A stretch of 64,000 nt of DNA from Arthrobacter sp. StoSoilB20 (GCF_019977295.1 NZ_AP024651.1:3658001-3722000); one strand, 5' to 3'. Counted from the stretch's first letter, positions 35,494 through 44,490 are shown. The notes: generated from the sequence alone by a model not told the origin. Program-made: numbers and translations.

Positions 35494-36138
35494 CTAGAGC
35501 AGACCGGCCCCGACAGGTACGGAAATGCTTCCGCTGCCCGTAATAGTTCTTGTGCCGAGGTTCACGGAAATAGTCACGGGGAACGTGGCAAGAGCGCTGA
35601 TGGCAAGGAGATCGCTGGTGCCAGCAAGACCGAAAACAATCGGGAGTGACAGGCTGCCGTCGCTGGCAATTGTCACGGTTTGCGTGCCGGTCCACGTCGT
35701 GATCGGGAAACCGTATGGCGTACCGATAATCGGAGTGGTCTGGTAAGTCGTGGTCCTCTGACCGGCGCTTGTCACGACTCCGTCGTAGGAGTAGACACCG
35801 AAGCCGCGAGCACGTCCTAGAGGAAGGTTGATGCCCAAGGGACGCGCAACGGTTACGGTGACTGTGGCGGTTTGGGAAACTGCACCAGGGCCATTGGTGT
35901 AGGTGACCGTCGTCGGGACAGTAACCAAGGCCTGAGCGGTGAGCGTGCCGCCACCGTCAAGCAGGTTGAGGCTGAGGAGGCTGGTCGAGGAGGCCGAGAA
36001 GGCCACGCTCAGCGTGTTCACGGACGCTACAGCGGCCGGAGCAGCCACGGCGGCGGCGATAACGGGCACGGACCAGGCGGCGCCCTTGACGACTGCGCGG
36101 CGGGAGTGCGGCTTGGAAACGGTAACTTCGTCGCTCAT
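35494..36138 (-). CDS. Tat-exported beta-rich protein, putative client of the module
   Basis: 214 residues from the ATG at 36138, preceded by AAAGAAGAG. The leader has HSRRAVVKGAAWSVPVIAAA then AAVAS: a textbook Tat motif (SRRxVxK). The mature part of about 175 residues is Val/Thr/Ser/Gly-rich and beta-like (TLSVAFSASSTSLLSLNLL, ATVTVTVARPLGINLPLG, PVTISVNLGTRTITGSGSISVPVGAGLL). There is no LPXTG, Cys or C-terminal helix. Family not recognised. Between an AraC regulator and the kinase-protease genes, so it is the likely exported substrate of this locus. The mature region has no Cys, so disulfides are excluded. Confidence 0.75.
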   Translation of the reverse strand: MSDEVTVSKPHSRRAVVKGAAWSVPVIAAAVAAPAAVASVNTLSVAFSASSTSLLSLNLLDGGGTLTAQALVTVPTTVTYTNGPGAVSQTATVTVTVARPLGINLPLGRARGFGVYSYDGVVTSAGQRTTTYQTTPIIGTPYGFPITTWTGTQTVTIASDGSLSLPIVFGLAGTSDLLAISALATFPVTISVNLGTRTITGSGSISVPVGAGLL

Positions 36139-36327
36139 TGCTCTTCTTTCAACTCGGAATGAAAACCATCGGTTGGAATCCAGCACATGCCGAGTTCCCC
36201 CATCAGGAATAGACATTACCCACGCCTTTTTGGCTGAAAGCGACAGATTCACCCCTTGCGGGAACTTTGTCGCTGAACGGTTCAAGGTCTGCGCGAAACG
36301 TCCTCTGCCGTTACCGGTACGTGGCGC

Positions 36328-37209
36328 TCAGGACGCTGCAGCCTCACTCCCACGGCGTTCCCGGAGGTCCCGCGGCCCGCAGCCATACAGCTCATCCAAG
36401 GCCCTGCGCAGGGCAGCCGTTGTCCCGAAGCCGGTCTGCTCGGCGATTTGCTGGACGCTGAGAACGTCATAGCGCGCATCCGTGAGCAGCGTCCGCGCCA
36501 GCCTGCCGCGCTGCCTGCGGATCTCCGCAGCGATGGAATTTCCCACTTCCGCGAACGCGGCCTGGACCCGCCGCAGCGACGACTGGACGGCCTTGGCCAC
36601 AGCTTCGGGGTTCAGCTCCCGATCAGCACAGCGCTGGGCAATGACCGCCATGGCCTGGTCGCGGAGCACTGAGGTCAATGACGTGGAATTCCAGGAAACA
36701 CCGCAATGATCGAGCAGGAGGCTGCCCGTGAGTTCCAGGAGGATCTGCTCCGTGGCATAGAGCTCAATGGCTGAACCGTGCCGGGCGGGTTGGTTCAGAA
36801 TTGCCCCGATAAAGGCCTCAGCAGCATCATCGAGCCGTGAGCGGACGGGGGTGATGGTGACGCTGTCCAGCGCGTGCGGGACGAAGGTCTCCGCCGCACT
36901 TCTCTGGATCCTGATTCGTTTGGCGTCCGCTTCGCCGATGAACGGAGACGGCAATCCCCTGCCGCCGGGGACCACAACAACCGACTGGCTGGCGGGAAGC
37001 TGCGCCCCTGAAAGGGGGTCCCGAATGAGTCCGGACGCTACGAAATAAATGTCCACAGTGTCGTCTAAACCGACATCGAGGGCGTTGAAATCCCCGGAAA
37101 GCGAACTGATAGTCAACTCGCCGAACACGCATTCTGCATGCCGCTGAAGACCCTGTTGATCCTGCGCGAAGTACACCGCTCCCATTTGGAGAAAGTCAGT
37201 ATCCTGCAT
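36328..37209 (-). CDS. AraC family transcriptional regulator
   Basis: 293 residues. The N-terminal ligand domain is of the AraC-binding-like type (SLSGDFNALDVGLDDTVDIYFVASGLIRDP). The C-terminal DNA-binding half has two helix-turn-helix units: ELNPEAVAKAVQSSLRRVQAAFAEVGNSIAAEIRRQRGRLARTLL and ..VQQIAEQTGFGTTAALRRALDELYGCGPRDLRER. It lies between the Tat-protein gene (same strand) and the divergent tyrosine kinase gene, ideally placed to control either. A 16-bp hairpin and a leader terminator lie in the 139-bp gap to the kinase. Confidence 0.85.
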   Translation of the reverse strand: MQDTDFLQMGAVYFAQDQQGLQRHAECVFGELTISSLSGDFNALDVGLDDTVDIYFVASGLIRDPLSGAQLPASQSVVVVPGGRGLPSPFIGEADAKRIRIQRSAAETFVPHALDSVTITPVRSRLDDAAEAFIGAILNQPARHGSAIELYATEQILLELTGSLLLDHCGVSWNSTSLTSVLRDQAMAVIAQRCADRELNPEAVAKAVQSSLRRVQAAFAEVGNSIAAEIRRQRGRLARTLLTDARYDVLSVQQIAEQTGFGTTAALRRALDELYGCGPRDLRERRGSEAAAS

Positions 37210-37227
37210 TTTTCATAAACCCCCCAT

Positions 37228-37243
37228 CCCACCGTAAGGTGGG
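37228..37243. promoter_or_regulatory. inverted repeat upstream of the EPS kinase
   Basis: CCCACC-GTAA-GGTGGG, a perfect 6-bp stem. It lies 18 bp upstream of the AraC start and about 20 bp before the likely kinase promoter -10 (TACGAT at 37266). A regulator site, perhaps for the AraC protein, is plausible but unproven. Confidence 0.5.
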
Positions 37244-37277
37244 TATCCCCTTTAGGTCAGCACGTTACGATACTTAC

Positions 37278-37305
37278 AACGCAGTGCAAGAACTGCGTTC
37301 TTTTT
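37278..37305 (+). terminator. leader terminator before the EPS kinase gene
   Basis: AACGCAGT-gcaaga-ACTGCGTT (37278-37299) is an 8-bp perfect stem followed by CTTTTTG, the pattern of an intrinsic terminator, on the plus strand. The gene that follows starts 44 bp on. The only upstream plus-strand gene is far away, so this fits a transcription attenuator in the kinase leader. Two direct copies of GTGTCGAC (37306-37321) follow directly. Confidence 0.7.
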
Positions 37306-37348
37306 GTGTCGACGTGTCGACGCCACACTGCATCAGGGGGACAATTTC

Positions 37349-38878
37349 ATGGAGCTCACGGACTATTGGAAGGTCCTGCGGGCGCACTGGATTTCAGTGA
37401 TTGCCATTACCGTGTTGGGTGGAATAGTCGCTTTCGGCTGGACTTTGACTCAAACCAAGGTCTTCAGCGCCGATGCCAGCGGCATCATTTCAGTGGGTGT
37501 CAATAAGGATCTGGGAACGGCCATGGCCGGTGAGAGCTACTCCAAATCCCGGGCAAAGTCCTACCTTGACGTCGCCAAATCACGGTCAGTGGCAGAAACC
37601 GTTATCCAGGACCTCAAGCTCCAAGGAACCTCCCCTGAGCAGCTGATCAGCCGGATCTCCGCCCAGAATCCGCAGGACACCGCCACCCTGAAATTCTCCG
37701 CGCAAGCCAGCAGCCCGGAAGGTGCACGCGACCTCGCAGAGGCGTGGGTCAGGGGCGTCGCAAAGCAGGTTGCCGAGCTTGAAAAGGGCAGCAACAGCAG
37801 CGAAACCTCCATTGTCAGCTTCCGCTCGCTGGATGCTGCACAGCTTCCCACTACCCCGACCTCCCCCAACACCAGGCTCGCGTTGATGATTGGCGTAGTT
37901 GCCGGCTTGCTGCTGGCAATCGGGTACGCACTGCTCAGGAACATCTTTGACCGCCGGGTCCGTTCCGCGGTCCAGCTGGAAGCCGAAACCGGCGTCGCCG
38001 TTATTGGAACCGTCCCGTTCCACAACAACTTCGACGGCGTCAACCGCCTCGTGATGTCCCGCGGTGGCAACGATCTTGAGAACAAAAACCACCAGGACTA
38101 CGCCGTAGCCGAAGCCATCCGCGAGCTCCGGACCAACCTCCAGTTCATGGACGTTGACGAGCCGCCCCGAATCATCGTTGTCACTTCCGCACTTCCGGGT
38201 GAAGGAAAAACCACGGTAGTGGCCAACCTGGCCCAAACCATCGCAGCCTCCGGCCAGCGCGTCGTTGTGGTGGACGGCGACCTCAGACGCCCCACCGTTG
38301 CCAAGACCTTCGGACTGTTGACCAACGTAGGCCTCACCGATGTCCTCATCGGCAGGGCCACGCTCAACGACGTCCTGCAGCCATGGGGCGAAAGTGGCGA
38401 TCTCTTTGTGCTCGGTGCCGGCTCAGTACCCCCGAACCCCAGCGAACTTCTGGGTTCCAACGTCATGCGGACGCTGCTGGAAGACATCGCCAAACACGCG
38501 ATCGTCCTGGTGGACGCCCCGCCGCTGTTGCCGGTGACGGACGCAGCAATCCTTACTGCCCGCACGGACGGAGCCCTGGTGGTCAGCCGCGCAGGCAAAA
38601 CCACCTACGACCAACTCAAGCGTGCACTGCAGAACCTCGAACGAGTCAAGGGCAGGCCCTTGGGTCTGATCATCAACGGCGTTTCGCGCAAATCCTCCAA
38701 GGGCGAGGACTACGGGTACCAGTACTACACGTACTACAACCGCAAGGACACCGGCGAGGAAGCTGCAAAGGCCAATCACGTTCCAGCAGCTGAGTCCACT
38801 CCAGTGGCTGCCACGGAGCAGGTCCAACTCACCGACCAGCGTCGTGGCCGCCGCCGCGAAAGTACCAACGCCCTGTGA
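37349..38878 (+). CDS. polysaccharide BY-type tyrosine kinase
   Basis: 509 residues from the ATG at 37349 (CAGGGGG upstream). A Wzz-like N-terminal part has two membrane helices (WISVIAITVLGGIVAFGWTL; LALMIGVVAGLLLAIGYALL). The cytosolic kinase has Walker A ALPGEGKTTVVANLA, Walker A' VVVVDGDLRRP and Walker B AIVLVDAPPLLPVTD. A Tyr cluster (EDYGYQYYTYYNRK) follows, which is the usual autophosphorylation site. BY-kinases regulate chain length and export of capsular or exopolysaccharide. The Wzz and kinase parts are fused, as in Actinobacteria. It overlaps the phosphatase gene by 4 bp. Confidence 0.93.
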   Translation: MELTDYWKVLRAHWISVIAITVLGGIVAFGWTLTQTKVFSADASGIISVGVNKDLGTAMAGESYSKSRAKSYLDVAKSRSVAETVIQDLKLQGTSPEQLISRISAQNPQDTATLKFSAQASSPEGARDLAEAWVRGVAKQVAELEKGSNSSETSIVSFRSLDAAQLPTTPTSPNTRLALMIGVVAGLLLAIGYALLRNIFDRRVRSAVQLEAETGVAVIGTVPFHNNFDGVNRLVMSRGGNDLENKNHQDYAVAEAIRELRTNLQFMDVDEPPRIIVVTSALPGEGKTTVVANLAQTIAASGQRVVVVDGDLRRPTVAKTFGLLTNVGLTDVLIGRATLNDVLQPWGESGDLFVLGAGSVPPNPSELLGSNVMRTLLEDIAKHAIVLVDAPPLLPVTDAAILTARTDGALVVSRAGKTTYDQLKRALQNLERVKGRPLGLIINGVSRKSSKGEDYGYQYYTYYNRKDTGEEAAKANHVPAAESTPVAATEQVQLTDQRRGRRRESTNAL

Positions 38879-39504
38879 GCGTGACCGGCCAAGGTGCCCA
38901 GCCGCCGTCGTCCATTCTGACCGTCTGCACCGGCAACATTTGCCGGTCACCGCTGGCCGGGCAACTGATCCGTACGCGGCTCCAGGACCTCGGAGTGACC
39001 ACCTTCGAGGTAGTCAGCGCCGGCCTGCATGCGGCCGTTGGGGCACCCATGGAGCCCTTTCCCGCCGCCCTGTCCAGGGAGTACGGCGGCAACCCGGAGG
39101 GCTCTGTGGGCCGGCAGATCTCTGCCGAAATGGTTGACGCCGCCGCCCTGGTGCTGACCATGACCCGAAAGCAGCGGGACGAGCTGGTGAAGAAATATCC
39201 CGGCGCCGCGCAGCGCGCGTTCACCATGGCCGAGTTCGCCCGCTCGGCAGCGAACCTCCCGGCGGGCGAAGGCACGGCAGCTCCTGCCGCCGCCAGCTGG
39301 GCGTCAGTGACCGGCGCAGCGACAAACACACCCCTGGCCGGCTTAGTCAGCCGTGCTGCAGCGGTCCGGTCAACGGCCGGCTTGCGGGACGAGGACGACA
39401 TTCCCGATCCCATCAACGCCACCGAAGCTGTGCACCGCGACGTCGCCCGACGCATCGCCGGCCACAGCAACGAGGTCGCGGAAATCCTGCGCAAACACCT
39501 CTAG
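38875..39504 (+). CDS. low-molecular-weight protein tyrosine phosphatase
   Basis: 209 residues, starting at a GTG that overlaps the kinase stop (GTGA). The active-site P-loop is CTGNICRSP (C-x5-R-S), the acid loop IPDPIN, and REYGGNPEGSVGRQIS matches the family. It probably dephosphorylates the Tyr cluster of the upstream kinase. At 209 residues it is longer than the usual 150; the extra length is an Ala/Ser-rich insert before the DP loop. Overlaps VanZ by 4 bp, convergent. Confidence 0.93.
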   Translation: MSVTGQGAQPPSSILTVCTGNICRSPLAGQLIRTRLQDLGVTTFEVVSAGLHAAVGAPMEPFPAALSREYGGNPEGSVGRQISAEMVDAAALVLTMTRKQRDELVKKYPGAAQRAFTMAEFARSAANLPAGEGTAAPAAASWASVTGAATNTPLAGLVSRAAAVRSTAGLRDEDDIPDPINATEAVHRDVARRIAGHSNEVAEILRKHL

Positions 39505-39914
39505 GCGGCAAGTCTTTTCATCAACCAGAGGCCCACCAAGGCCCCGGCGGTGTTCGCCACGACATCCGAGATCGCCGTCACCCGGCCCGGAATCACCAGC
39601 TGCACCGTTTCGATCAACGCCGATGACCCGACGGCGAGCAGCCCCGTTGTCCACCAGGTCCACAGCCTGGGCCCAAGAAGGCGCACAAACGCTCCGAACG
39701 GGATGAACAGGACAATGTTGGCAGCAAACTCCACGCCCACTGCAGCGGTTTCGAGTGGCAGGCCCAGCAGCGAAAGCCAACCGGCGATGACCCCCACGAA
39801 CCCCGTCACGGTGCTGGCTTCACGCGCCGGGAGGAAAACCACCAAGGCCAACGCCACCAGATATACGCCGAACGAGGCCTGGATCCACCGATGGGCGATC
39901 TTCGGGTAAACCAC
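39501..39914 (-). CDS. VanZ family membrane protein
   Basis: 137 residues from a GTG at 39914, six bases after GGAGGAGG; the first frame codon upstream is TTG at 39920. Four membrane helices with NIVLFIPFGAFVRLL, SSALIETVQLVIPGRVTAISDVVANTAGALVGLWL, which is the VanZ signature (E-x-x-Q then PGR.....D-x-x-x-N-x-x-G). VanZ-like proteins confer low-level teicoplanin resistance in some hosts, but most have an unknown envelope role. Convergent with the phosphatase. Confidence 0.88.
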   Translation of the reverse strand: MVYPKIAHRWIQASFGVYLVALALVVFLPAREASTVTGFVGVIAGWLSLLGLPLETAAVGVEFAANIVLFIPFGAFVRLLGPRLWTWWTTGLLAVGSSALIETVQLVIPGRVTAISDVVANTAGALVGLWLMKRLAA

Positions 39915-40093
39915 CACCAACCTCCTCCGGATCGCGCGTGCCTGCAGCCATCAACTATAGGTCCTGCCCCTGCCCCCAGGGTTTCCTCCGGCCTGTCCTG
40001 CTCTCCGCGGGCGTTTTCGGCGTATGCTCTCCTCAGCGCAGGCAAGACGCGTTGTTCGCTTTTGGTGGGGCCACTTTCTAAGGCAGGGGTTCA

Positions 40094-43000
40094 GTGGCAG
40101 GAGTGAAGCACGGGGTTCTTCCGATGCGCTCGACAGCACGGCACGGATGGCTACTTTTCCTGGTGCCCGTAATGCTGTGCCTGGTGTTGCTGGCCGTCGG
40201 ATTGGCAAGCGGATCAGGAACGACGACGGCGCAACTCGCCGGTGACCTGGCGATCCTTCTCGCTGCACTCGCCGCGCTGACCACCCACACGCTCGCGGCC
40301 CGTCGCCGGAAGGACAACTCCGCTGGCCGCTGGTTCATCGTGGCCGGTCTGGCCGCCTGGAGCGCCGGGCAAAGTGTGTGGACCATCAACGGCATCGCCC
40401 TGGACCACCAGTATCCCTTCCCGTCGTTCGCGGATATCGGCTTTGTTTGGTACGCCCTGCCCACCTCCATTGGCCTGGTCCTCCTCTTGAGGGGCCAGGG
40501 GCTGCGCTTGCCCCTTCGCCGCACCATCCTGGATGCCGGGGTGGTGGCCAGCTCCACCTTCTTCATCGCCTGGAGTTCCGTTCTGGGGCCATTGGCGTCA
40601 GCCACGGACCAGGATGCCTTCTCCCGAATAACCCAGATGGCGTACCCCATCGCGGACGTCCTCATGGTCTCCGTGGTCATCGTCCTGACCATGCGAGCGG
40701 CCCGCGGACGCCGGCTGCCGTGGCTGAGCATGGCCCTCGGTTTCTGGATCCTGGCCATCACCGACCTGACATATATGAGCCTCACCCTCCAGGGCATCAC
40801 CGGGGTTACAGGTTCCCCCTTGGCCTTGGGCTGGGTGCTGGCCTTCCTGCTGGTAGGGCTCAGCCCCCTGCTCCCCGAAGCGGACAGCACGCGGAAGGAC
40901 GGGCGGGCCTACGCCGCAGCACTTGAGCTGCTCCCCTACGTGCCCGTCTTCAGTGCGGTGTTCTTCTCCCGCACGCGTCCCATTGGCGAGGACCCCATCC
41001 TGCTGGTCACCGGGCTGGTGGTAGTGGTCTTCGTGATTGTGCGACAGGTGCTGATCGTCGTCGAAAATGTGACGCTGACCCGCGATCTCGAATCGAAAGT
41101 GGCAGAACGTACTGCCCAGCTGGAAGGACTCGGGGCGATCGTCAACTCCTCCGGCGACGCCATCATTGGCGAAACACCGGAGGGCGTCATCACCAGTTGG
41201 AACCCCGGAGCCGAACGCATCTACGGATATCCGGCGTCGGAAGCAATCGGCAGGAAGGGTGACTTCTTTGTTCCGGCCAACCTGCTGGAAAAAGAACGCC
41301 AAGCCTTGGAATCCACTGCCCGGAGCGGCGAAGTGCAGAACTACGAAACCGAGCGGAAGCGTGGTGACGGTGCCACCATCCCCGTCTCGGTGACCCTGTC
41401 CCCCGTCCGCAGCGAGAACGGAATCCGCGGCGTCGCCACCATCTCCCGCGACATTACCGAACGCCGGGCTGCCGAAGTTGAACTGCTGGCGGCACGTGAA
41501 GCAGCCTTGGAAGCCAGCAGGCTCAAGTCCGAGTTCCTGGCCACCATGAGCCATGAGATCCGGACTCCCCTCAACGCCGTCATCGGGCTGACCTCCCTCA
41601 TGATGGACACGCCCCTCAGCGAGGGTCAGCGGCAGTACGCCCAAGGAGTCAAGGGCGCCGGCGAAGTCCTGCTGACGCTGATCAACGACATCCTGGACTT
41701 CTCCAAACTGGAGGCCGGGAAAGTGGATCTGGACGTCAACGCCTTCGATCCCCGGGCCCTGGTGGACGAGGTGGCCGGGTTGGTTGCAGAGGCAGCCCAG
41801 GGAAAGAACCTGGAACTCATCTCCTACTGCCACCCTGATGTCCCGGAACGCCTGATGGGCGATGCCGGCCGTATCCGGCAGATCCTCCTGAACCTGTCCT
41901 CCAATGCCGTCAAATTCACCCCCGCCGGCGAGGTCGAAATCCAGATCTCCGTGGTCAGCCGCGATTCGGACAACGCGTCCCTGAGGTTCGAAGTCCGGGA
42001 CACGGGCATTGGAATCAGCGCCGCGGACCATCACCGGCTCTTCGAATCGTTCGCCCAGGCAGATGCCTCCACCACCCGCCGCTACGGAGGCACCGGGCTG
42101 GGGCTGGCGATCTCCCGGCGGCTCACCGAGGTCATGGGTGGCAGGATCGGTCTGGAAAGCGCACCGGGCTCGGGCAGCAAATTCTGGTTTGTCCTTGAAC
42201 TTCCCATCGGTCCGGCGCCAACGGACACAGGAACCTTGCCCGCCACACTGGCCGGCCGCAGGGTCCTGGTGGTGGACGACAACGCCACCAACCGTTTGGT
42301 GCTGGAAAAGCAGCTCGCCAGTTGGGGCATGGAGCCGGTAGCCGTTGCCGATGCCGCCTCCGCCATGGACGAGTACCGCACAGCCGTGTTAACACACCAC
42401 CCTTATGACATTGCCGTGGTGGACATGTGCATGCCCGACACCGACGGCTTGGAACTGGCACGCCAAATCAAGGACGAAAACGACGGCGCCGGGTCGCCGG
42501 GAATCATCCTGCTGACCTCCACCATGCAAGTGGAAAGGGGCGACCTCCTCAGCGCAGGGATCCGCGAATACCTCACCAAACCCGTGCGAAGCTCAGAGTT
42601 CTACAACCGGCTCCTGCGCCTGATGGCCACCCGGATTCCGGGTTCCCCTGCACAGCCGGTGCAAGTGGAGGCAGTTGCGTTGACAGAGCCGGTCCCGCGC
42701 CTGGGCAAACTCCTGGTGGCAGAGGACAACGAGGTCAACCAGTTGGTGGCCCGCGGCATGGCGAACAGGCTGGGCTACGACGTTGAGATCGTGGACGACG
42801 GCGCCAAAGCAGTGACCGCAGCCCTCTCCGGAAAGTACGCAGCCGTGCTCATGGACTGCCACATGCCGGTCATGGACGGATTTGATGCCACCCGGGCCAT
42901 CCGGGCCAGGAACGGTCACGCGGCCCGGATTCCCATCATCGCCATGACCGCTGGAGCCTTGAACGAGGACCGCGAGCGCTGCTTCGCCGCGGGCATGGAC

Positions 43001-43582
43001 GACTACATCAGCAAGCCCGTGGACCTCGCCAAGCTCGCTGCCGTGCTGACGCGCTGGGTTCCGGAACAAGAGCAAACGTCGACGGCGGTGGGCGGCTTTG
43101 CGCCCGGAGCTGCGGTGGGCGTCGCGCAGGTGCCGGCGGCAGCATCGGCGTCGAACGTTGGCGTTGACGGCGTTGGTGTTGACGGTGACGTCCTTGCTGG
43201 CGCCGCTGTTCTTGACGCCGTGGTCCTTGACGCCGACAGACTGCAGATCCTCCGCGAGCTCGGTCCCGCCGACGGTCTGGGCCTCTTGCCCGAGGCAGTC
43301 CGGGCCTTTCGACAGGACTCCCAAACCACCATGGAAGCCCTGCGTACCGCACTGGGCGCCGGGCAAGCGTCCGCCGTCGAAGCGGCCGCCCACAAACTCG
43401 CCGGCGCAGCCTCCAACATCGGAGCCGCCGGCGCCGCAGCACTCTGCAAGGATCTGGAACGGCTGGGCCGCGAGGCAGTGCCGGACCTGGCATCGCTCGG
43501 CATACCGGTGCTGACGCGGTTGCAGTCAGAACTCGAGCAGGTGGACGTTGCCCTCGAACGCACTCTCCAAGGAGCTTCATGA
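40094..43582 (+). CDS. hybrid sensor histidine kinase with two receivers and an Hpt domain
   Basis: 1162 residues from a GTG. About eight to nine N-terminal membrane helices (to about residue 330, MASE-like) are followed by a PAS domain (SSGDAIIGETPEGVITSWNPGAERIYGY, about 345-465), a HisKA domain (SHEIRTPLNAVIGL, His487), and HATPase (RIRQILLNLSSNAVKFTPAG, DTGIGISAADHHRLFESF, GTGLGLAISRRL). REC1 has phospho-acceptor Asp777 (VVDMCMPD) and REC2 Asp921 (VLMDCHMP). The C-terminal Hpt has AAAHKLAGAASN (His1100). A full phosphorelay in one chain. The stimulus is presumably within the membrane. It overlaps the following gene by 4 bp. Confidence 0.92.
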   Translation: MAGVKHGVLPMRSTARHGWLLFLVPVMLCLVLLAVGLASGSGTTTAQLAGDLAILLAALAALTTHTLAARRRKDNSAGRWFIVAGLAAWSAGQSVWTINGIALDHQYPFPSFADIGFVWYALPTSIGLVLLLRGQGLRLPLRRTILDAGVVASSTFFIAWSSVLGPLASATDQDAFSRITQMAYPIADVLMVSVVIVLTMRAARGRRLPWLSMALGFWILAITDLTYMSLTLQGITGVTGSPLALGWVLAFLLVGLSPLLPEADSTRKDGRAYAAALELLPYVPVFSAVFFSRTRPIGEDPILLVTGLVVVVFVIVRQVLIVVENVTLTRDLESKVAERTAQLEGLGAIVNSSGDAIIGETPEGVITSWNPGAERIYGYPASEAIGRKGDFFVPANLLEKERQALESTARSGEVQNYETERKRGDGATIPVSVTLSPVRSENGIRGVATISRDITERRAAEVELLAAREAALEASRLKSEFLATMSHEIRTPLNAVIGLTSLMMDTPLSEGQRQYAQGVKGAGEVLLTLINDILDFSKLEAGKVDLDVNAFDPRALVDEVAGLVAEAAQGKNLELISYCHPDVPERLMGDAGRIRQILLNLSSNAVKFTPAGEVEIQISVVSRDSDNASLRFEVRDTGIGISAADHHRLFESFAQADASTTRRYGGTGLGLAISRRLTEVMGGRIGLESAPGSGSKFWFVLELPIGPAPTDTGTLPATLAGRRVLVVDDNATNRLVLEKQLASWGMEPVAVADAASAMDEYRTAVLTHHPYDIAVVDMCMPDTDGLELARQIKDENDGAGSPGIILLTSTMQVERGDLLSAGIREYLTKPVRSSEFYNRLLRLMATRIPGSPAQPVQVEAVALTEPVPRLGKLLVAEDNEVNQLVARGMANRLGYDVEIVDDGAKAVTAALSGKYAAVLMDCHMPVMDGFDATRAIRARNGHAARIPIIAMTAGALNEDRERCFAAGMDDYISKPVDLAKLAAVLTRWVPEQEQTSTAVGGFAPGAAVGVAQVPAAASASNVGVDGVGVDGDVLAGAAVLDAVVLDADRLQILRELGPADGLGLLPEAVRAFRQDSQTTMEALRTALGAGQASAVEAAAHKLAGAASNIGAAGAAALCKDLERLGREAVPDLASLGIPVLTRLQSELEQVDVALERTLQGAS

Positions 43583-44490
43583 AAGTCCTGATCGCCGACG
43601 ACGACCAGATCTCCCGGATGATCACCAAGGCCGCCGTCGAGCAGTCCGGCCATGAGTGCATCGTGGCGGAGGATGGCGACTCGGCCTGGCAGCTGTACCA
43701 GGAGCACGGCCCCGAAGCCGTAGTTACGGACCTCATGATGCCCGGCCTCAACGGCCTGGACCTCTGCCGCGCCATCCGTGCATCCGAGGCGGACGGCTAC
43801 ACGTACCTCATCCTGGTGACCTCACACGGTTCCCGGAAGGATGTGCTGGCAGGCATGGAGGCCGGTGCGGACGACTACGTCACCAAGCCCTTGGACCCGT
43901 TCAGCCTTCACATCAGGCTCCTGGCTGCCCAGCGGATCACTTCCTTGCACGCAGACCTTGCCCGCTACCGATCGGCACTGACCGAGCAAGCGCGCACGGA
44001 CCCCCTCACCAAGCTGCGCAACCGCCTGAAACTCACGGAGGACCTGGGCCTCCTGCACAGCCTCGACGATCACGATTACTGCCTTGCGATGGTGGACGTG
44101 GACAACTTCAAGAGCTACAACGACATCTACGGGCACCAGGCCGGTGATGCCGCGCTGGTGGCGATCGCAACAACCCTTGCCCGCGAAGTCCGGAAAGCCG
44201 ACGCCGTCTACCGCTTTGGTGGCGAGGAGTTCCTCCTGGTCCTCTACGACCAGTCCCCGGCAACCGCCGCGGCCGTCATGGAACGTGTCCGGTCCACCGT
44301 CCATGCCCTGAGGATCGAGCATTCCGGGGATCCAGACGGTGTCCTGACCATCAGCGCCGGAGTCTCGGCCTTCACGGACGGGCACCGGGCGGGCAGCGAG
44401 CAACTCCTGCGTGAAGCCGATCTTGCCCTCTACGCGGCGAAGGCCTCCGGCCGAAACCGGGTGACTCTGGCCGATGCCCTCGCGGAATGA
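43579..44490 (+). CDS. response regulator with diguanylate cyclase domain
   Basis: 303 residues. REC domain with phospho-acceptor Asp51 (VVTDLMMPGLNG) and the conserved K in YVTKPLDPF. The GGDEF domain begins TDPLTKLRNRLKL and has an active A-site FGGEEF (residues 214-218), so it should make cyclic-di-GMP. Translationally coupled to the hybrid kinase, its phosphate donor, so a membrane signal would raise c-di-GMP through this pair. The I-site RxxD is not evident. Confidence 0.92.
   Translation: MKVLIADDDQISRMITKAAVEQSGHECIVAEDGDSAWQLYQEHGPEAVVTDLMMPGLNGLDLCRAIRASEADGYTYLILVTSHGSRKDVLAGMEAGADDYVTKPLDPFSLHIRLLAAQRITSLHADLARYRSALTEQARTDPLTKLRNRLKLTEDLGLLHSLDDHDYCLAMVDVDNFKSYNDIYGHQAGDAALVAIATTLAREVRKADAVYRFGGEEFLLVLYDQSPATAAAVMERVRSTVHALRIEHSGDPDGVLTISAGVSAFTDGHRAGSEQLLREADLALYAAKASGRNRVTLADALAE

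Noticed and set aside
29807..36138. Lasso-peptide biosynthetic cluster, suggested by PqqD, HPrK-like kinase and nucleotidyltransferase
   Set aside because: No asparagine-synthetase-like cyclase, no transglutaminase-like leader protease and no short precursor peptide were found; glycan enzymes surround the genes instead.
38875..39504. Internal Ala/Ser-rich insert in the tyrosine phosphatase as a novelty
   Set aside because: Longer LMW phosphatases of this type are, as far as I recall, common in Micrococcaceae, so it is not unusual enough.
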